Origin: Candidatus Cryptobacteroides choladohippi
GTDB lineage: Bacteria > Bacteroidota > Bacteroidia > Bacteroidales > UBA932
DNA length: 41,476 nucleotides
Assembly: GCA_018065985.1 (NCBI GenBank)
Contig: JAGHSF010000030.1
Location: 1-41,476, forward strand
Direction: 5' to 3'
The translations under genes and the position numbers were made by a program. This document shows positions 25,973-34,453 of this stretch, in pieces. The stretch's first letter is position 1; every line of letters starts with the position of its first letter. The notes below the pieces were generated by a model. That model was given only the letters and a program-made list of their open reading frames with translations. It was not told the DNA's origin and ran no database searches.

Positions 25973-26979
25973 TGATCTACGTTCACGTTCCCTTCTGCCG
26001 CAGTTTCTGCACCTATTGCGAGTTCTATTCTGAAATCGCCTGCAGAGGCAGGGAGGCCGGAGCGCTTGAATCTTACATGAACTCTTTGCTGGAGGAGATC
26101 TCCTCCCGCCGCGAAGAGATACTCGGGACGCTTGACGTCAATACACTTTACATAGGAGGTGGCACCCCGTCGGTGCTGCCTCCCGCTGTTCTCGGGCGCA
26201 TCGTGGACGCCCTCCCCGGCGCTCCCTACGACGAGTTCACAATGGAGGTGAATCCGGAGGACATAGTCCAGGGCGGCCCCGAATACGTGCGCAGCCTGAT
26301 GGCGCTCGGTGTCAACCGGGTAAGCATGGGGGTGCAGTCGCTGGACGACGGCATGCTGCGCTGGATGAACCGCAGGCACAGTGCCGATGGTGCCAGGCAG
26401 GCCTTCAGGATACTGCGGGAATGCGGGGTGCCGAACATCAGCGTGGATATCATAACCGGTGTGCCCGGAATGGACATCGATATGCTGCAGCGCACTGTCA
26501 GAGAGGTGCTTGAGTGGAGGCCGGAGCACATTTCCGCCTACCAGCTGAGCGTGGAGGAGGGCAGTGCCCTGGCCAGGATGATAGAGGAAGGCCGCTGCGC
26601 CGAGGCTCCCGAGGAAGAGTGCCGCGCACAGTACGAGTACATGTGCAGGGTGCTTTCGGAGGAGGGGTACAGGCATTATGAGATATCCAACTGGGCCCTT
26701 CCCGGCCGCGAGGCCAGACACAACTCGGCATACTGGACCAGGGCTCCGTACGTCGGACTCGGCCCCGGAGCCCACTCGCTTTCAGCCGACGGCCTGATGC
26801 GTTCATGGAACTCCCAGCAGCTCTCGGGCTGGATTTCCGGGTCGGAAACGCTTGGCGCTGAGGAAGTCCGGGAAGAGCAGATCATGCTCGGCCTGCGCAC
26901 TGCCGGGGGCTGGAACGGAAAAGTGATTCCAGAGGCCGACTGGTTCATCGCAGACGAGATAATATCATTATATTTGTAA
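25972..26979 (+). CDS. hemW: Radical SAM protein HemW (heme chaperone), shortened C-terminus
   Basis: The 335-residue protein has the radical-SAM cluster motif C9-x3-C13-x2-C16 (CRSFCTYC) and the HemW pattern (IYVHVPFC, GGGTPSVLP, GVQSLDDGML). HemW proteins insert heme into respiratory enzymes; they are not coproporphyrinogen oxidases. Family members usually have about 375-400 residues. After EQIMLGLRTAGGW the sequence jumps to a short end, WFIADEIISLYL, which resembles the usual extreme C-terminus. About 35-40 residues of the C-terminal winged domain seem to be missing. It overlaps the coiled-coil gene, and its last codons contain the pepP promoter box. Confidence 0.88.
   Translation: MIYVHVPFCRSFCTYCEFYSEIACRGREAGALESYMNSLLEEISSRREEILGTLDVNTLYIGGGTPSVLPPAVLGRIVDALPGAPYDEFTMEVNPEDIVQGGPEYVRSLMALGVNRVSMGVQSLDDGMLRWMNRRHSADGARQAFRILRECGVPNISVDIITGVPGMDIDMLQRTVREVLEWRPEHISAYQLSVEEGSALARMIEEGRCAEAPEEECRAQYEYMCRVLSEEGYRHYEISNWALPGREARHNSAYWTRAPYVGLGPGAHSLSADGLMRSWNSQQLSGWISGSETLGAEEVREEQIMLGLRTAGGWNGKVIPEADWFIADEIISLYL
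26969..26976 (+). promoter_or_regulatory. Promoter box of pepP inside the end of hemW
   Basis: TATATTTG fits TAnnTTTG and falls in the last codons of hemW, 5 nt before the ATG at 26982. A leaderless mRNA from this internal promoter is predicted. Confidence 0.5.
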
Positions 26980-26981
26980 GT

Positions 26982-28775
26982 ATGGAAAACACTTACGCAC
27001 AGAGAATAGCATCGCTCCGCAGGATGATGCGCGAGCGCGGCTGGGATGCCGTGGTATTCACGGGTTCGGACCCTCACAGCAGCGAATATCCTTCCGACAG
27101 GTGGAAGCAGGTGCGCTGGCTTTCCGGCTTCACCGGAGAGTGCGGTGACCTGGTTGTCACCCTCGACCGTGCCGGCCTGTGGACCGATACCAGATACTTC
27201 ATTGCCGCCGGCCAGCAGCTGCCCGGAACCGGGGTGGAACTGCACAAGACCAGGGTACCCGAGCAGGTCCTCATTCCCGATTGGATGGCGCAGACCTTTG
27301 CAGGACAGGACGAGGTCATTGTTGCCGTGGACGGACTGTGCGTGGGAGCGGAGTATGTCCAGGATATCATCGAGGCCGTGGAGGCCACCGGGGCCGACTG
27401 CCTCGTTGCCAGTGTGCCGGACCTCCTCGACAATTTCTGGCAGGACCGCCCCGAGATACCCCAGACCCCCATCATAACCGTCGAACTTGGCGAGAGCCGC
27501 TCCCGCAAGCTTGCGTGGATGCGCCGCCTGCTGGAGTCCAGGGAGTGCGACGGCATACTCCTGAACGCTCTGGACGACATAGCCTGGCAGCTGAATGTGC
27601 GTGGTGCCGACATAGAGTATAACCCTATGGTAATCAGCTATCTGCTGATAACCAGGGATGAGGTTTCATGGTTTGTCGTGAAGGATGCGGTCGAGGATGA
27701 GCAGACGCTCCGGACTTTTGCGTCGCTTGAAGACGAGGGGGTGCGCATACTGCCGTACTCCGACGTTGAACTTGAACTTTCGTCTTTCGACGGGAGGCTC
27801 ATGATAGATTCGTCCACGCTCAACTACCACATGTTCAAGGCTCTTAAGTCCGTCGATACCGTAAATGAGCCCAGCCCCGTGCAGCTGCGCAAGGCTGTGA
27901 AGAACCCCGTTGAGATCCAGGGCATGAAGGATTGCCATCTTCTGGACGGACTTGCAATGGAGCGTTTCCTGTACTGGCTCGAGAAATCCGTGGATGCTCA
28001 GACCTGCCCCACCGAATGGGATGCCGCCGTCAAACTCGGCGAGCTGCGTGCCGAGAACCCGGGTTATCAGATGGACAGCTTCGAGACCATCTCCGCATAT
28101 GGCAAAGGTGCTGCGCTTCCGCACTATGTCACTCCCAGGGATAACGCCCCCGTGCTGTATTCCGAAGGCCTTTATCTCTGCGATTCCGGCGGGCAGTACC
28201 TGGGCGGCACAACCGACATAACCCGCACCGTGCCTCTTGGACACTGCACCCAGCTGGAACGCGAGGACTACACCCTGGTGCTCAAGTGCCACATAGGCAT
28301 TGAGATGGCAGTGTTCCCCACAGGAACTCCCGGCTGCCGCCTGGATGTTCTGGCAAGGGAGCCCCTGTGGAAGTTCAAACGCAACTTCGGGCACGGCACA
28401 GGCCACGGAGTGGGCAGTTTCCTTGGCTGTCACGAAGGCCCTCACGACATGCGCCAGAACATGAACGATGTGGCTCTGCGTCCGGGAATGGTCATCACTG
28501 ACGAGCCGGGCATATACCGTGAGGGAAAGCACGGCGTGCGTCACGAGAACGAGCTGCTTGTTGTCGATGCCGGCACGAACGAGTTCGGCTCATGGCTCAA
28601 GTTCGAATCCCTGACACTCTGCCACTTCGACACCACCATACTCGTGCGCGATCTCATGACTGCCGACGAGATCGCATGGCTGAACGAATACAACGAAAAG
28701 GTTTACCAGACATATAAAAACAGTCTTCCGCGCTCGATGAGGGAATGGCTGAGGGAGAAAACTGCCGCCATTTGA
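26982..28775 (+). CDS. pepP: Xaa-Pro aminopeptidase (M24B)
   Basis: The 597-residue metallopeptidase removes N-terminal residues before proline. The N-terminal two-thirds contains two creatinase-type domains. The C-terminal pita-bread fold carries the metal ligands: the Asp pair in LCDSGGQYLGGTTDITRT, His in GHGTGHGVGSFLGCHEGPH, and Glu in DEPGIYREG and HENELLV. The size matches long eukaryote-like forms found in Bacteroidota. It follows hemW by 2 nt and has its own promoter box. The protein is probably cytosolic, as no signal is visible. Confidence 0.93.
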   Translation: MENTYAQRIASLRRMMRERGWDAVVFTGSDPHSSEYPSDRWKQVRWLSGFTGECGDLVVTLDRAGLWTDTRYFIAAGQQLPGTGVELHKTRVPEQVLIPDWMAQTFAGQDEVIVAVDGLCVGAEYVQDIIEAVEATGADCLVASVPDLLDNFWQDRPEIPQTPIITVELGESRSRKLAWMRRLLESRECDGILLNALDDIAWQLNVRGADIEYNPMVISYLLITRDEVSWFVVKDAVEDEQTLRTFASLEDEGVRILPYSDVELELSSFDGRLMIDSSTLNYHMFKALKSVDTVNEPSPVQLRKAVKNPVEIQGMKDCHLLDGLAMERFLYWLEKSVDAQTCPTEWDAAVKLGELRAENPGYQMDSFETISAYGKGAALPHYVTPRDNAPVLYSEGLYLCDSGGQYLGGTTDITRTVPLGHCTQLEREDYTLVLKCHIGIEMAVFPTGTPGCRLDVLAREPLWKFKRNFGHGTGHGVGSFLGCHEGPHDMRQNMNDVALRPGMVITDEPGIYREGKHGVRHENELLVVDAGTNEFGSWLKFESLTLCHFDTTILVRDLMTADEIAWLNEYNEKVYQTYKNSLPRSMREWLREKTAAI

Positions 28776-28776
28776 T

Positions 28777-28784
28777 TATCTTTG
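28777..28784 (+). promoter_or_regulatory. Promoter -7 box of dusB
   Basis: TATCTTTG, a perfect TAnnTTTG match, ends 4 nt before the ATG at 28789 in the 13-nt gap after pepP. A leaderless mRNA is predicted. Confidence 0.55.
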
Positions 28785-28788
28785 CAGC

Positions 28789-29822
28789 ATGAAAATCGGG
28801 AATGTCGATCTTGGCGAGCGGCCGGTAGTGCTCGCACCCATGGAGGACGTCACTGACGTGTCGTTCCGCGTGCTCTGCCGTGAGCAGGGCGCAGCCATGG
28901 TAACCACCGAATTCATCCCCTCCGACGGCCTCATCCGCGATGCCGCAAAGGCCATCGCCAAGATGCGCACACTGGAGGAGGAGTCCCCCGTTGCCATACA
29001 GATATACGGGCATATTCCCGAATCCATGGTGGATGCCGCCAGAATGGCCGACAATGCCGCGGAGATAGCCGGAGGGCATGGTGCCGACATCGTCGACATC
29101 AACTTCGGCTGCCCGGTCAGCAAGAATGCCGGCAGGGGGCAGGATCCGGCATGATGCGCGAGCCCGACAAGATGGTGGCCATCACAAAGGCTGTGGTCGA
29201 GGCATGCAGGAAGCCCGTCACCGTCAAGACCCGCCTTGGCTGGGACGACAGCTCGAAGATAATCGTCGAGCTTGCCGAGCGTCTGCAGGACGTGGGCATA
29301 GCCGCTCTCACCGTGCACGGCCGCACGCGCTGCCAGATGTACAAGGGGTCTGCCGACTGGACGCTGATAGGTGAGATAAAGAACAACCCCAGGATGCATA
29401 TCCCCATCATAGGCAACGGCGACATAACCACCCCCGAGGGAGCCAGGGAGGCCTTCGACAGGTATGGGGTCGACGGCATCATGGTAGGTCGTGCCAGCTT
29501 CGGCCATCCCTGGATATTCAGGGAGATAAGGCACTATCTCGATACCGGCACCCTGATGGAGCCCATGACAGTGGAGGAGAAGGTGGCTCTGGCGAAGCGC
29601 CATTTCGCCCTCTCGCTGCAGTACAAGGGCGTCAACCGCGGAGTGTATGAGATGCGCCGCCACCTGAGCTGCTATTTCAAGGGCCTGCCCGAGTTCAAGG
29701 CTACCCGCATGAAACTGGTTACATCGATGGACCCCGACGAGATAATGTCGCTGCTGGATTATGTGAAGGACAATTGGGGAGGGATCCAGCTCCCCGTTGA
29801 AGAAAACGTGTACGGTATATGA
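28789..29822 (+). pseudogene. dusB: tRNA-dihydrouridine synthase, interrupted by a 1-nt frameshift
   Basis: The reading frame from 28789 gives the N-terminal flavin-binding barrel of a Dus enzyme (VLAPMEDVTDVSFR, ADIVDINFGCPVSKNAGRG) and stops at 29154. A second frame from about 29151 carries the rest (VTVKTRLGWDD, IPIIGNGDI, DGIMVGRASFGHPWIF) to 29822. The break is at a G run, 29135-29139 (5 G). Adding one G restores GRGAGSGMMREPDKM, the expected Dus motif. The cause may be a real mutation, a sequencing error in the homopolymer or a programmed slip. The missing base is in a conserved active-site loop. The intact enzyme would be about 345 residues. lpxK overlaps by 4 nt. Confidence 0.88.
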
Positions 29823-30919
29823 TACATTGGTCGATACTCAAGATAAGGGACAGGTACTATAGCAGGGAGAAGCATGTCAGGAAGGCCGAGGTACCCACCA
29901 TCTGCGTGGGAAACATCACCGTCGGCGGAACCGGCAAGACTCCGCATACCGAGATGCTGCTGCGCACTCTTCTGGAGAGCGACGAGTGGGGATTCAGGAA
30001 CATTGCCGTGCTCTCCCGTGGATACAAGCGCCGGAGCCGGGGCTTCCAGCAGGTGACCGTTGACGGCACCGCCTCCCTCTGCGGCGACGAGCCCCTGCAG
30101 ATGAAGAAGAAGTTCCCTGCAGTGACCGTGGCGGTTGACAAGAACCGCATTGAGGGCTGCGACTTCCTCGTCCATCCCGAAAAGCTGAAGGAATCCAAGA
30201 AGGCGAAGAAATGCGTCAGCAAGGAGATGCCTGCATCCGAGCTCATCGTGCTTGACGATGCATATCAGTACCGCAAGCTCGCCGCCGACCTGAACATAGT
30301 GCTGGTGGACTGGAACCGTCCCACTTCCAAGGACCATCTGCTGCCCTGGGGGCGCCTCCGTGACCTCAGAAAGCGCCTCTTCGAGGCCGATATGGTAATT
30401 GTCACCAAGTGCCCGTCATATATCGAGGACAGCGACAGGGCGGAGTTCGCCGCTCTTCTGGGCTATGAGTCCTACGACCCTCTGACACGCCATGCCACTA
30501 CGGGCAAGGGCGTGGTGCAGCCCCTGCTGTTCACCACCGTGAAGTACGGCCGCAGCGTGCCCATGTACGAGAACTCCAACCCCAGATACATCTATTCGCA
30601 GAAGCTGGTGCTGTTCAGCGGCATTGCCAACGACACCCCGCTGCGCAACTACCTCAGCGACAGCTACAGGATAGTAAGGCACTTCAACTTCCCCGACCAC
30701 CACATCTATACGTCTGCAGACATCTCGAAGATCTGCTCGTCCATCAGGCACAACCCCACCGCCGCCGTCGCGACCACCGAAAAGGACGCGCAGCGTGTCA
30801 TGGACTACAGGGGAATGCCCGAAATCCTGCGTGAAAGGATGTTCATGGTGCCCATTGAAGTCGATTTCATGAACGACCTCGAAAGAGAGATATTCAAGGC
30901 AAAAGTATTGAGCTTATGA
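29819..30919 (+). CDS. lpxK: Tetraacyldisaccharide 4'-kinase
   Basis: The 366-residue inner-membrane-associated kinase phosphorylates the lipid A disaccharide at the 4' position. The Walker A-like VGNITVGGTGKTPHTEML (about 30-47) is diagnostic, followed by SRGYKR and the DDAYQYRKL region. The start overlaps the dusB stop (ATGA) and the end overlaps the barrel gene by 4 nt. All expected motifs are present. Confidence 0.95.
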   Translation: MIHWSILKIRDRYYSREKHVRKAEVPTICVGNITVGGTGKTPHTEMLLRTLLESDEWGFRNIAVLSRGYKRRSRGFQQVTVDGTASLCGDEPLQMKKKFPAVTVAVDKNRIEGCDFLVHPEKLKESKKAKKCVSKEMPASELIVLDDAYQYRKLAADLNIVLVDWNRPTSKDHLLPWGRLRDLRKRLFEADMVIVTKCPSYIEDSDRAEFAALLGYESYDPLTRHATTGKGVVQPLLFTTVKYGRSVPMYENSNPRYIYSQKLVLFSGIANDTPLRNYLSDSYRIVRHFNFPDHHIYTSADISKICSSIRHNPTAAVATTEKDAQRVMDYRGMPEILRERMFMVPIEVDFMNDLEREIFKAKVLSL

Positions 30920-31512
30920 AAAAGTTGATTGTTGTCATCGCCGTCCTGCTGCTGGCATGCGGCACTGCTCCCGCCATCGGGTTCGATGTGCGCGGTGGCG
31001 TGAACGTGTCTGGAATGACTTTCAAACCGGTTGGCGGCTCGCAGTTCCGCCTGGCTCCCCAGGTGGGCTGGCATGCATCCGCCAATGTCGATTTCAATAT
31101 CTGGAAGGGCCTGGGCATACAGGCGGGCCTTGGGCTTGAGGAACGCGGTGCCAAGGACAATGATCTGCTCTCTGTCTATTCTCTGAACTACCTGCAGCTT
31201 CCCGTTTCAGTTGCCTACAGGTACAGTCTCGATGACAACCTGACCGTCTATGCCGAACTGGGAGGCTGGGGCGCATACGGCCTCTGGGGCAATGTGCGTA
31301 CGGAAGGAAAGGTCTATCCGGCCTTCGGCGATTTCGCCCGCAGGCTTGACGCCGGCCTTCTTGCCGGTTTCGGAGCCGAGCTATACGGTCACCTGCACTT
31401 CGGTTTCCGCTACAGCTACGGCCTTATGAATACGGCAACCGGGGATGTTTCGAGCACCCTCGGCAACTTCTACACCAACGGTATGTGCTTCCAGCTCGGC
31501 TGGAGATTCTAG
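30916..31512 (+). CDS. Outer-membrane beta-barrel (porin-like) protein
   Basis: The 198-residue protein has a signal peptide (residues 1-20, ending APA) and alternating strands typical of the small PF13568-like barrels (GFDVRGGVNVSG..., YSLNYLQLPVSVAYRY...). It ends with the aromatic motif GWRF expected of BAM-inserted barrels. Function is unknown. It overlaps lpxK by 4 nt, so it is coupled to lipid A synthesis genes. Confidence 0.87.
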   Translation: MKKLIVVIAVLLLACGTAPAIGFDVRGGVNVSGMTFKPVGGSQFRLAPQVGWHASANVDFNIWKGLGIQAGLGLEERGAKDNDLLSVYSLNYLQLPVSVAYRYSLDDNLTVYAELGGWGAYGLWGNVRTEGKVYPAFGDFARRLDAGLLAGFGAELYGHLHFGFRYSYGLMNTATGDVSSTLGNFYTNGMCFQLGWRF

Positions 31513-31517
31513 ATTCG

Positions 31518-31676
31518 TTACGAACATTTCAGACTACTGGTGCCGCCCCAGGCACTGCTCCGCCTGCCGGGAATGGGCTCCGGACACACTCGGTGAAACA
31601 CTACCTCGGTGCCGTCGCCGAGAAAGGTGTATGTCATCGTGCTTGTCATATTCCCGACAGTGTCCCTTGCTATCAT
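31518..31676 (-). other. Possible gene remnant in the gap after the barrel gene
   Basis: A minus-strand open frame of 52 codons starts at ATG 31676 (MIARDTVGNMTSTM...) and has codon use like neighbouring genes, with the segment TYTFLGDGTEVVFHRV. It lies beyond the frr terminator, has no visible promoter and may be the decayed end of an exported protein. I do not recognise it. The rest of the 256-nt gap holds only the terminator at 31707. Confidence 0.2.
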
Positions 31677-31706
31677 GGGCAAGTTAAGGACATTGTGGTT
31701 GCTGGT

Positions 31707-31746
31707 AAAAAGGAAGCGGTCAATAATTGTTGTTATCGACCGCTTC
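31707..31746 (-). terminator. Terminator of pyrH-frr
   Basis: GAAGCGGTC (31713-31721) pairs with GACCGCTTC (31738-31746), extended by ATAA/TTAT past one mismatch. On the minus strand it is followed by T5 (complement of 31707-31711). It lies 22 nt past the frr stop. Confidence 0.85.
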
Positions 31747-31768
31747 TTCCATATCATATCGATGTAAT

Positions 31769-32338
31769 CTAGACCGTCATGATGTCCTTTTCCTTTGCAG
31801 ATACGAGTTCGTCAATCTTCTTGATGAGCTTGTCGGTGAGTTTCTGAACCTCTGCTTCGGCTTCCTTCTCGGTATCCTCGCTCATGCCATCGTTCTTCTG
31901 GGCCTTCTTGAGAAGGTCAACGGCGTCGCGGCGGTTGTTGCGTACTATGACCTTGCCCTGCTCGCCGGCTGCCTTTGCCTTCTTGATGAGGTCCTTGCGG
32001 CGGTCCTCTGTGAGGGCGGGAACGGTGCAGCGGATGACTTCTCCGTTATTCGAGGGGGTGAGACCGATGTTGGCATCGATGATGGCCTTCTCGATCTTGG
32101 ATATGAGACTCTTCTCCCAGGGCTGGATGGTGAGGGTCTTTGCGTCAGGCACGTTGATGGCTGCAACCTGCTGCAGGGGAGTGGGAGTGCCGTAGTAGTC
32201 GACCATTACAGGGTTGAACACTGAGGGATTTGCCTTTCCCACACGGTATGTCTTGAGGTCTTCCTCGAGAAAGTTGACAGCGTCGGTCATCTTTGACTCT
32301 GCTCCGCTGATGATTTCTTTTGCTCTGTCTGTAAGCAT
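31769..32338 (-). CDS. frr: Ribosome recycling factor
   Basis: The 189-residue protein is the RRF that, with EF-G, splits post-termination ribosomes. It has the expected helical tip domain (VGKANPSVFNPVMVDYYGTPTPLQQVA, DIMTV at the C-terminus). Length matches the family (185). It lies 20 nt after pyrH and ends in a strong terminator. Confidence 0.97.
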   Translation of the reverse strand: MLTDRAKEIISGAESKMTDAVNFLEEDLKTYRVGKANPSVFNPVMVDYYGTPTPLQQVAAINVPDAKTLTIQPWEKSLISKIEKAIIDANIGLTPSNNGEVIRCTVPALTEDRRKDLIKKAKAAGEQGKVIVRNNRRDAVDLLKKAQKNDGMSEDTEKEAEAEVQKLTDKLIKKIDELVSAKEKDIMTV

Positions 32339-32358
32339 ATTCTGTGGTTTTTGTTTGA

Positions 32359-33063
32359 TTAAGCGTGTACTGTCGTTCCGATTTCCTCACCGTTCAGCAG
32401 GCGGGCCAGGTTGCCGGGCTCCTCGACGTTGAATACCACGATGGGGACCGGTCCCTGTTCACAGAGGGCGAAGGCGGTGGCATCCATGACCTTGAGGTGG
32501 TCGGCAAGGGCCTTGGTGAACGTGAGTTCCTGATATCTGGTTGCGGTCGGGTCCTTCTCGGGGTCGGCAGTGTAGACTCCGTCGACGCGGGTTCCCTTGA
32601 GAAGGGCATCGGCTCCGATCTCGAGAGCGCGGAGAGCTGCGCCCGAGTCTGTGGTGAAGAAGGGATTGCCTGTGCCTCCGGCGATCAGCGCCACGCCGCC
32701 TCTTTCAAGCACGGCCACAGCATCCTCCCTGCGGTAGTAGTGGGCGACGGGCTCCATCGGGGTTGCCGTGAAGACTTCGGCCTCAACACCGAGAGAACGG
32801 ATGGCGCATGCAAGGCCGAGACTGTTGATGACGGTTGCCAGCATTCCCATGCGGTCGCCGTTGATGCGGTCAAAACCTTTGCCGAGCCCCTGAAGACCGC
32901 GGAAGATGTTGCCTCCACCGTTCACTATGGCTACCTGGTGCCCATCCTTCACTGCCTGAACGACTTCCTGAGCGTAGCGCATCAGGCTCTGTTCGTCTAT
33001 ACCTTTTCCGGCAGGGCCACCCAGGCTCTCGCCGCTCAGTTTCAATAATACTCTGTTGTACAT
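32359..33063 (-). CDS. pyrH: UMP kinase
   Basis: The 234-residue amino-acid kinase-fold enzyme makes UDP from UMP. The start VLLKLSGESLGGPAGKGID and the motif AIVNGGGNIFRGL are diagnostic, and the DGVYTADPEKDP region binds nucleotide. It forms an operon with frr. In many bacteria pyrH and frr follow rpsB-tsf; here they lie on the opposite strand and are split from them by sdhC and rplM-rpsI. A TACTTTTG box is 19 nt upstream. Confidence 0.97.
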   Translation of the reverse strand: MYNRVLLKLSGESLGGPAGKGIDEQSLMRYAQEVVQAVKDGHQVAIVNGGGNIFRGLQGLGKGFDRINGDRMGMLATVINSLGLACAIRSLGVEAEVFTATPMEPVAHYYRREDAVAVLERGGVALIAGGTGNPFFTTDSGAALRALEIGADALLKGTRVDGVYTADPEKDPTATRYQELTFTKALADHLKVMDATAFALCEQGPVPIVVFNVEEPGNLARLLNGEEIGTTVHA

Positions 33064-33082
33064 AATATATTATTATAGAAAA

Positions 33083-33113
33083 CAAAAGTACCCGAAAATT
33101 TTTAAACTTGCAA
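33083..33113 (-). promoter_or_regulatory. Promoter of pyrH-frr
   Basis: On the minus strand TTG (33113-33111), a 20-nt spacer and TACTTTTG (33090-33083) match the -33/-7 consensus. The leader is about 15 nt. Confidence 0.7.
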
Positions 33114-33122
33114 TATTCGGAT

Positions 33123-33130
33123 TATATTTG
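33123..33130 (+). promoter_or_regulatory. Promoter -7 box of sdhC
   Basis: TATATTTG fits TAnnTTTG, 28 nt before the sdhC ATG. No -33 TTG is seen at the standard distance. It diverges from the pyrH promoter. Confidence 0.6.
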
Positions 33131-33158
33131 CAGACCCAAATGAATAAATTCTGACCCA

Positions 33159-33890
33159 ATGTTCATATTCAATTCATCAATCGGCAAGAAGTTCATCCAG
33201 GCTGTTTCAGGAGCATTTCTCGTTATTTTCATGCTCGTTCATGCAACCATCAACTTCTTCTCAGTAATCGACTCATGCACCGGCAAGTTCGGTGTAGCAG
33301 GCATTGACGACAAACTCTTCACCGCAGGTGACGGACTGTTCAAGCTCGGCTGCGATTTCATGAGCACACCCGTGATCTCGATCATGGTTCCTGTTCTCGC
33401 ACTTGGTTTCCTCGTACATATCCTGTACGGTATCTGGCTTACCATCAAGAACATCAGGGCCCGTGGCGGATACAATCGCTATGAGGTTGCAAGCAAGGCT
33501 GCCACCGATTCCTGGTCATCACGCAACATGCTCGTGCTTGGTATCGTGATCCTCGGATTCATCTTCTTCCACCTTACTCACTTCTGGGCCCACATGCAGA
33601 TGCCCGAGCTCCTCAAGATCGCTCCCCAGCTCTATGAGGACAACCCGTACATCCTTCTTTGCAACTACTTCGGCCACTGGTGGATCACAGCCCTCTACAT
33701 CATCTGGTTCGCCGCCCTCTGGTTCCATCTCACCCATGGCATATGGAGCATGTTCCAGACAGTGGGCTGGAACGGACAGACCTGGTTCAAGAGAATCAAG
33801 GTGATCGGCAACATCGTTGCCACCATCATCTGCCTCATGTTCGTTGCAGTTGCAATCAATGCTTTCGTCCAGGCCAACTTCTTGGCATAG
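33159..33890 (+). CDS. sdhC: Succinate dehydrogenase/fumarate reductase cytochrome b subunit
   Basis: The 243-residue protein has five membrane helices and the B-type di-heme pattern, with candidate heme His residues at 28, 87, 141 and 190 (VHATINF, FLVHILYG, HLTHFWAH, WFHLTHGIW). It anchors the flavoprotein SdhA and iron-sulfur subunit SdhB and reacts with menaquinone. In Bacteroidales sdhC is normally followed at once by sdhA and sdhB; here the next gene is rplM. The catalytic subunits must be elsewhere. It has its own promoter box and no visible terminator. Confidence 0.94.
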   Translation: MFIFNSSIGKKFIQAVSGAFLVIFMLVHATINFFSVIDSCTGKFGVAGIDDKLFTAGDGLFKLGCDFMSTPVISIMVPVLALGFLVHILYGIWLTIKNIRARGGYNRYEVASKAATDSWSSRNMLVLGIVILGFIFFHLTHFWAHMQMPELLKIAPQLYEDNPYILLCNYFGHWWITALYIIWFAALWFHLTHGIWSMFQTVGWNGQTWFKRIKVIGNIVATIICLMFVAVAINAFVQANFLA

Positions 33891-33901
33891 GCAGATAGTT
33901 T

Positions 33902-33931
33902 TTGATTTGAGAAATATTTTTGCTACATTTG
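33902..33931 (+). promoter_or_regulatory. Promoter of the rplM-rpsI operon
   Basis: TTG (33902-33904), a 19-nt spacer and TACATTTG (33924-33931) match the Bacteroidota -33/-7 consensus well. Confidence 0.8.
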
Positions 33932-33965
33932 CGACCCCTATTATGTGTAGGGATCGCAATTTTTT
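33931..33965 (+). promoter_or_regulatory. Hairpin with T-run at the start of the rplM leader
   Basis: GCGACCCCTA (33931-33940) pairs with TAGGGATCGC (33948-33957) with one mismatch, followed by a run of six T (33960-33965). It has the shape of an intrinsic terminator or attenuator at the beginning of the rplM leader. Because the promoter box ends at 33931, only the inner part of the left arm (CCCTA) may be transcribed. It could be an autoregulatory leader for ribosomal protein L13. Confidence 0.45.
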
Positions 33966-33991
33966 ATATTAACTATTTAAAGATCAAGACA

Positions 33992-34444
33992 GTGGACACA
34001 CAAAGCTACAAAACAGTATCGCTGAACAAGGCGACTGTAGACAAGAATTGGGTTGTCATTGATGCGACAGGTCTCGCTCTTGGTCGTCTCGCTTCCCGCG
34101 TTGCTCTTGTCCTCCGTGGCAAGACAAAGCCCGGCTTCACTCCTCATGTTGACTGTGGTGACAACGTCATCGTAATCAATGCCGAGAAGGTGATCCTCAA
34201 GGGAAAGAAGATGACTGACCGTGTTTACGTTCGCTATACCGGTTACCCGGGTGGCCAGCGTTTCAGCACTCCCAAGGAGATTCTCGAGAAGAGACCCACA
34301 GAACTTGTCAGGAGAGCAGTAAAGGGTATGCTCCCCAAGACACGTCTTGGTGCAGACCAACTCGTGAACCTTTATGTATATGAAGGTCCCGAGCATCCTC
34401 ACCAGGCTCAGAACCCTAAGACAATCAAGTTGGACGAAATTTAA
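33992..34444 (+). CDS. rplM: Large-subunit ribosomal protein L13
   Basis: The 150-residue protein has the L13 motifs WVVIDATGLALGRLAS and HVDCGDNVIVINAEK. Translation probably starts at GTG 33992 (VDTQSYKTVS), which matches the family N-terminus; the upstream ATG at 33920 lies before the predicted start of transcription. It is followed by rpsI after 9 nt, the usual pair. Confidence 0.96.
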   Translation: MDTQSYKTVSLNKATVDKNWVVIDATGLALGRLASRVALVLRGKTKPGFTPHVDCGDNVIVINAEKVILKGKKMTDRVYVRYTGYPGGQRFSTPKEILEKRPTELVRRAVKGMLPKTRLGADQLVNLYVYEGPEHPHQAQNPKTIKLDEI

Positions 34445-34453
34445 ACAGAGCAA

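Noticed and set aside
29759..30337. 192-residue minus-strand open frame
   Set aside because: Antisense shadow of lpxK.
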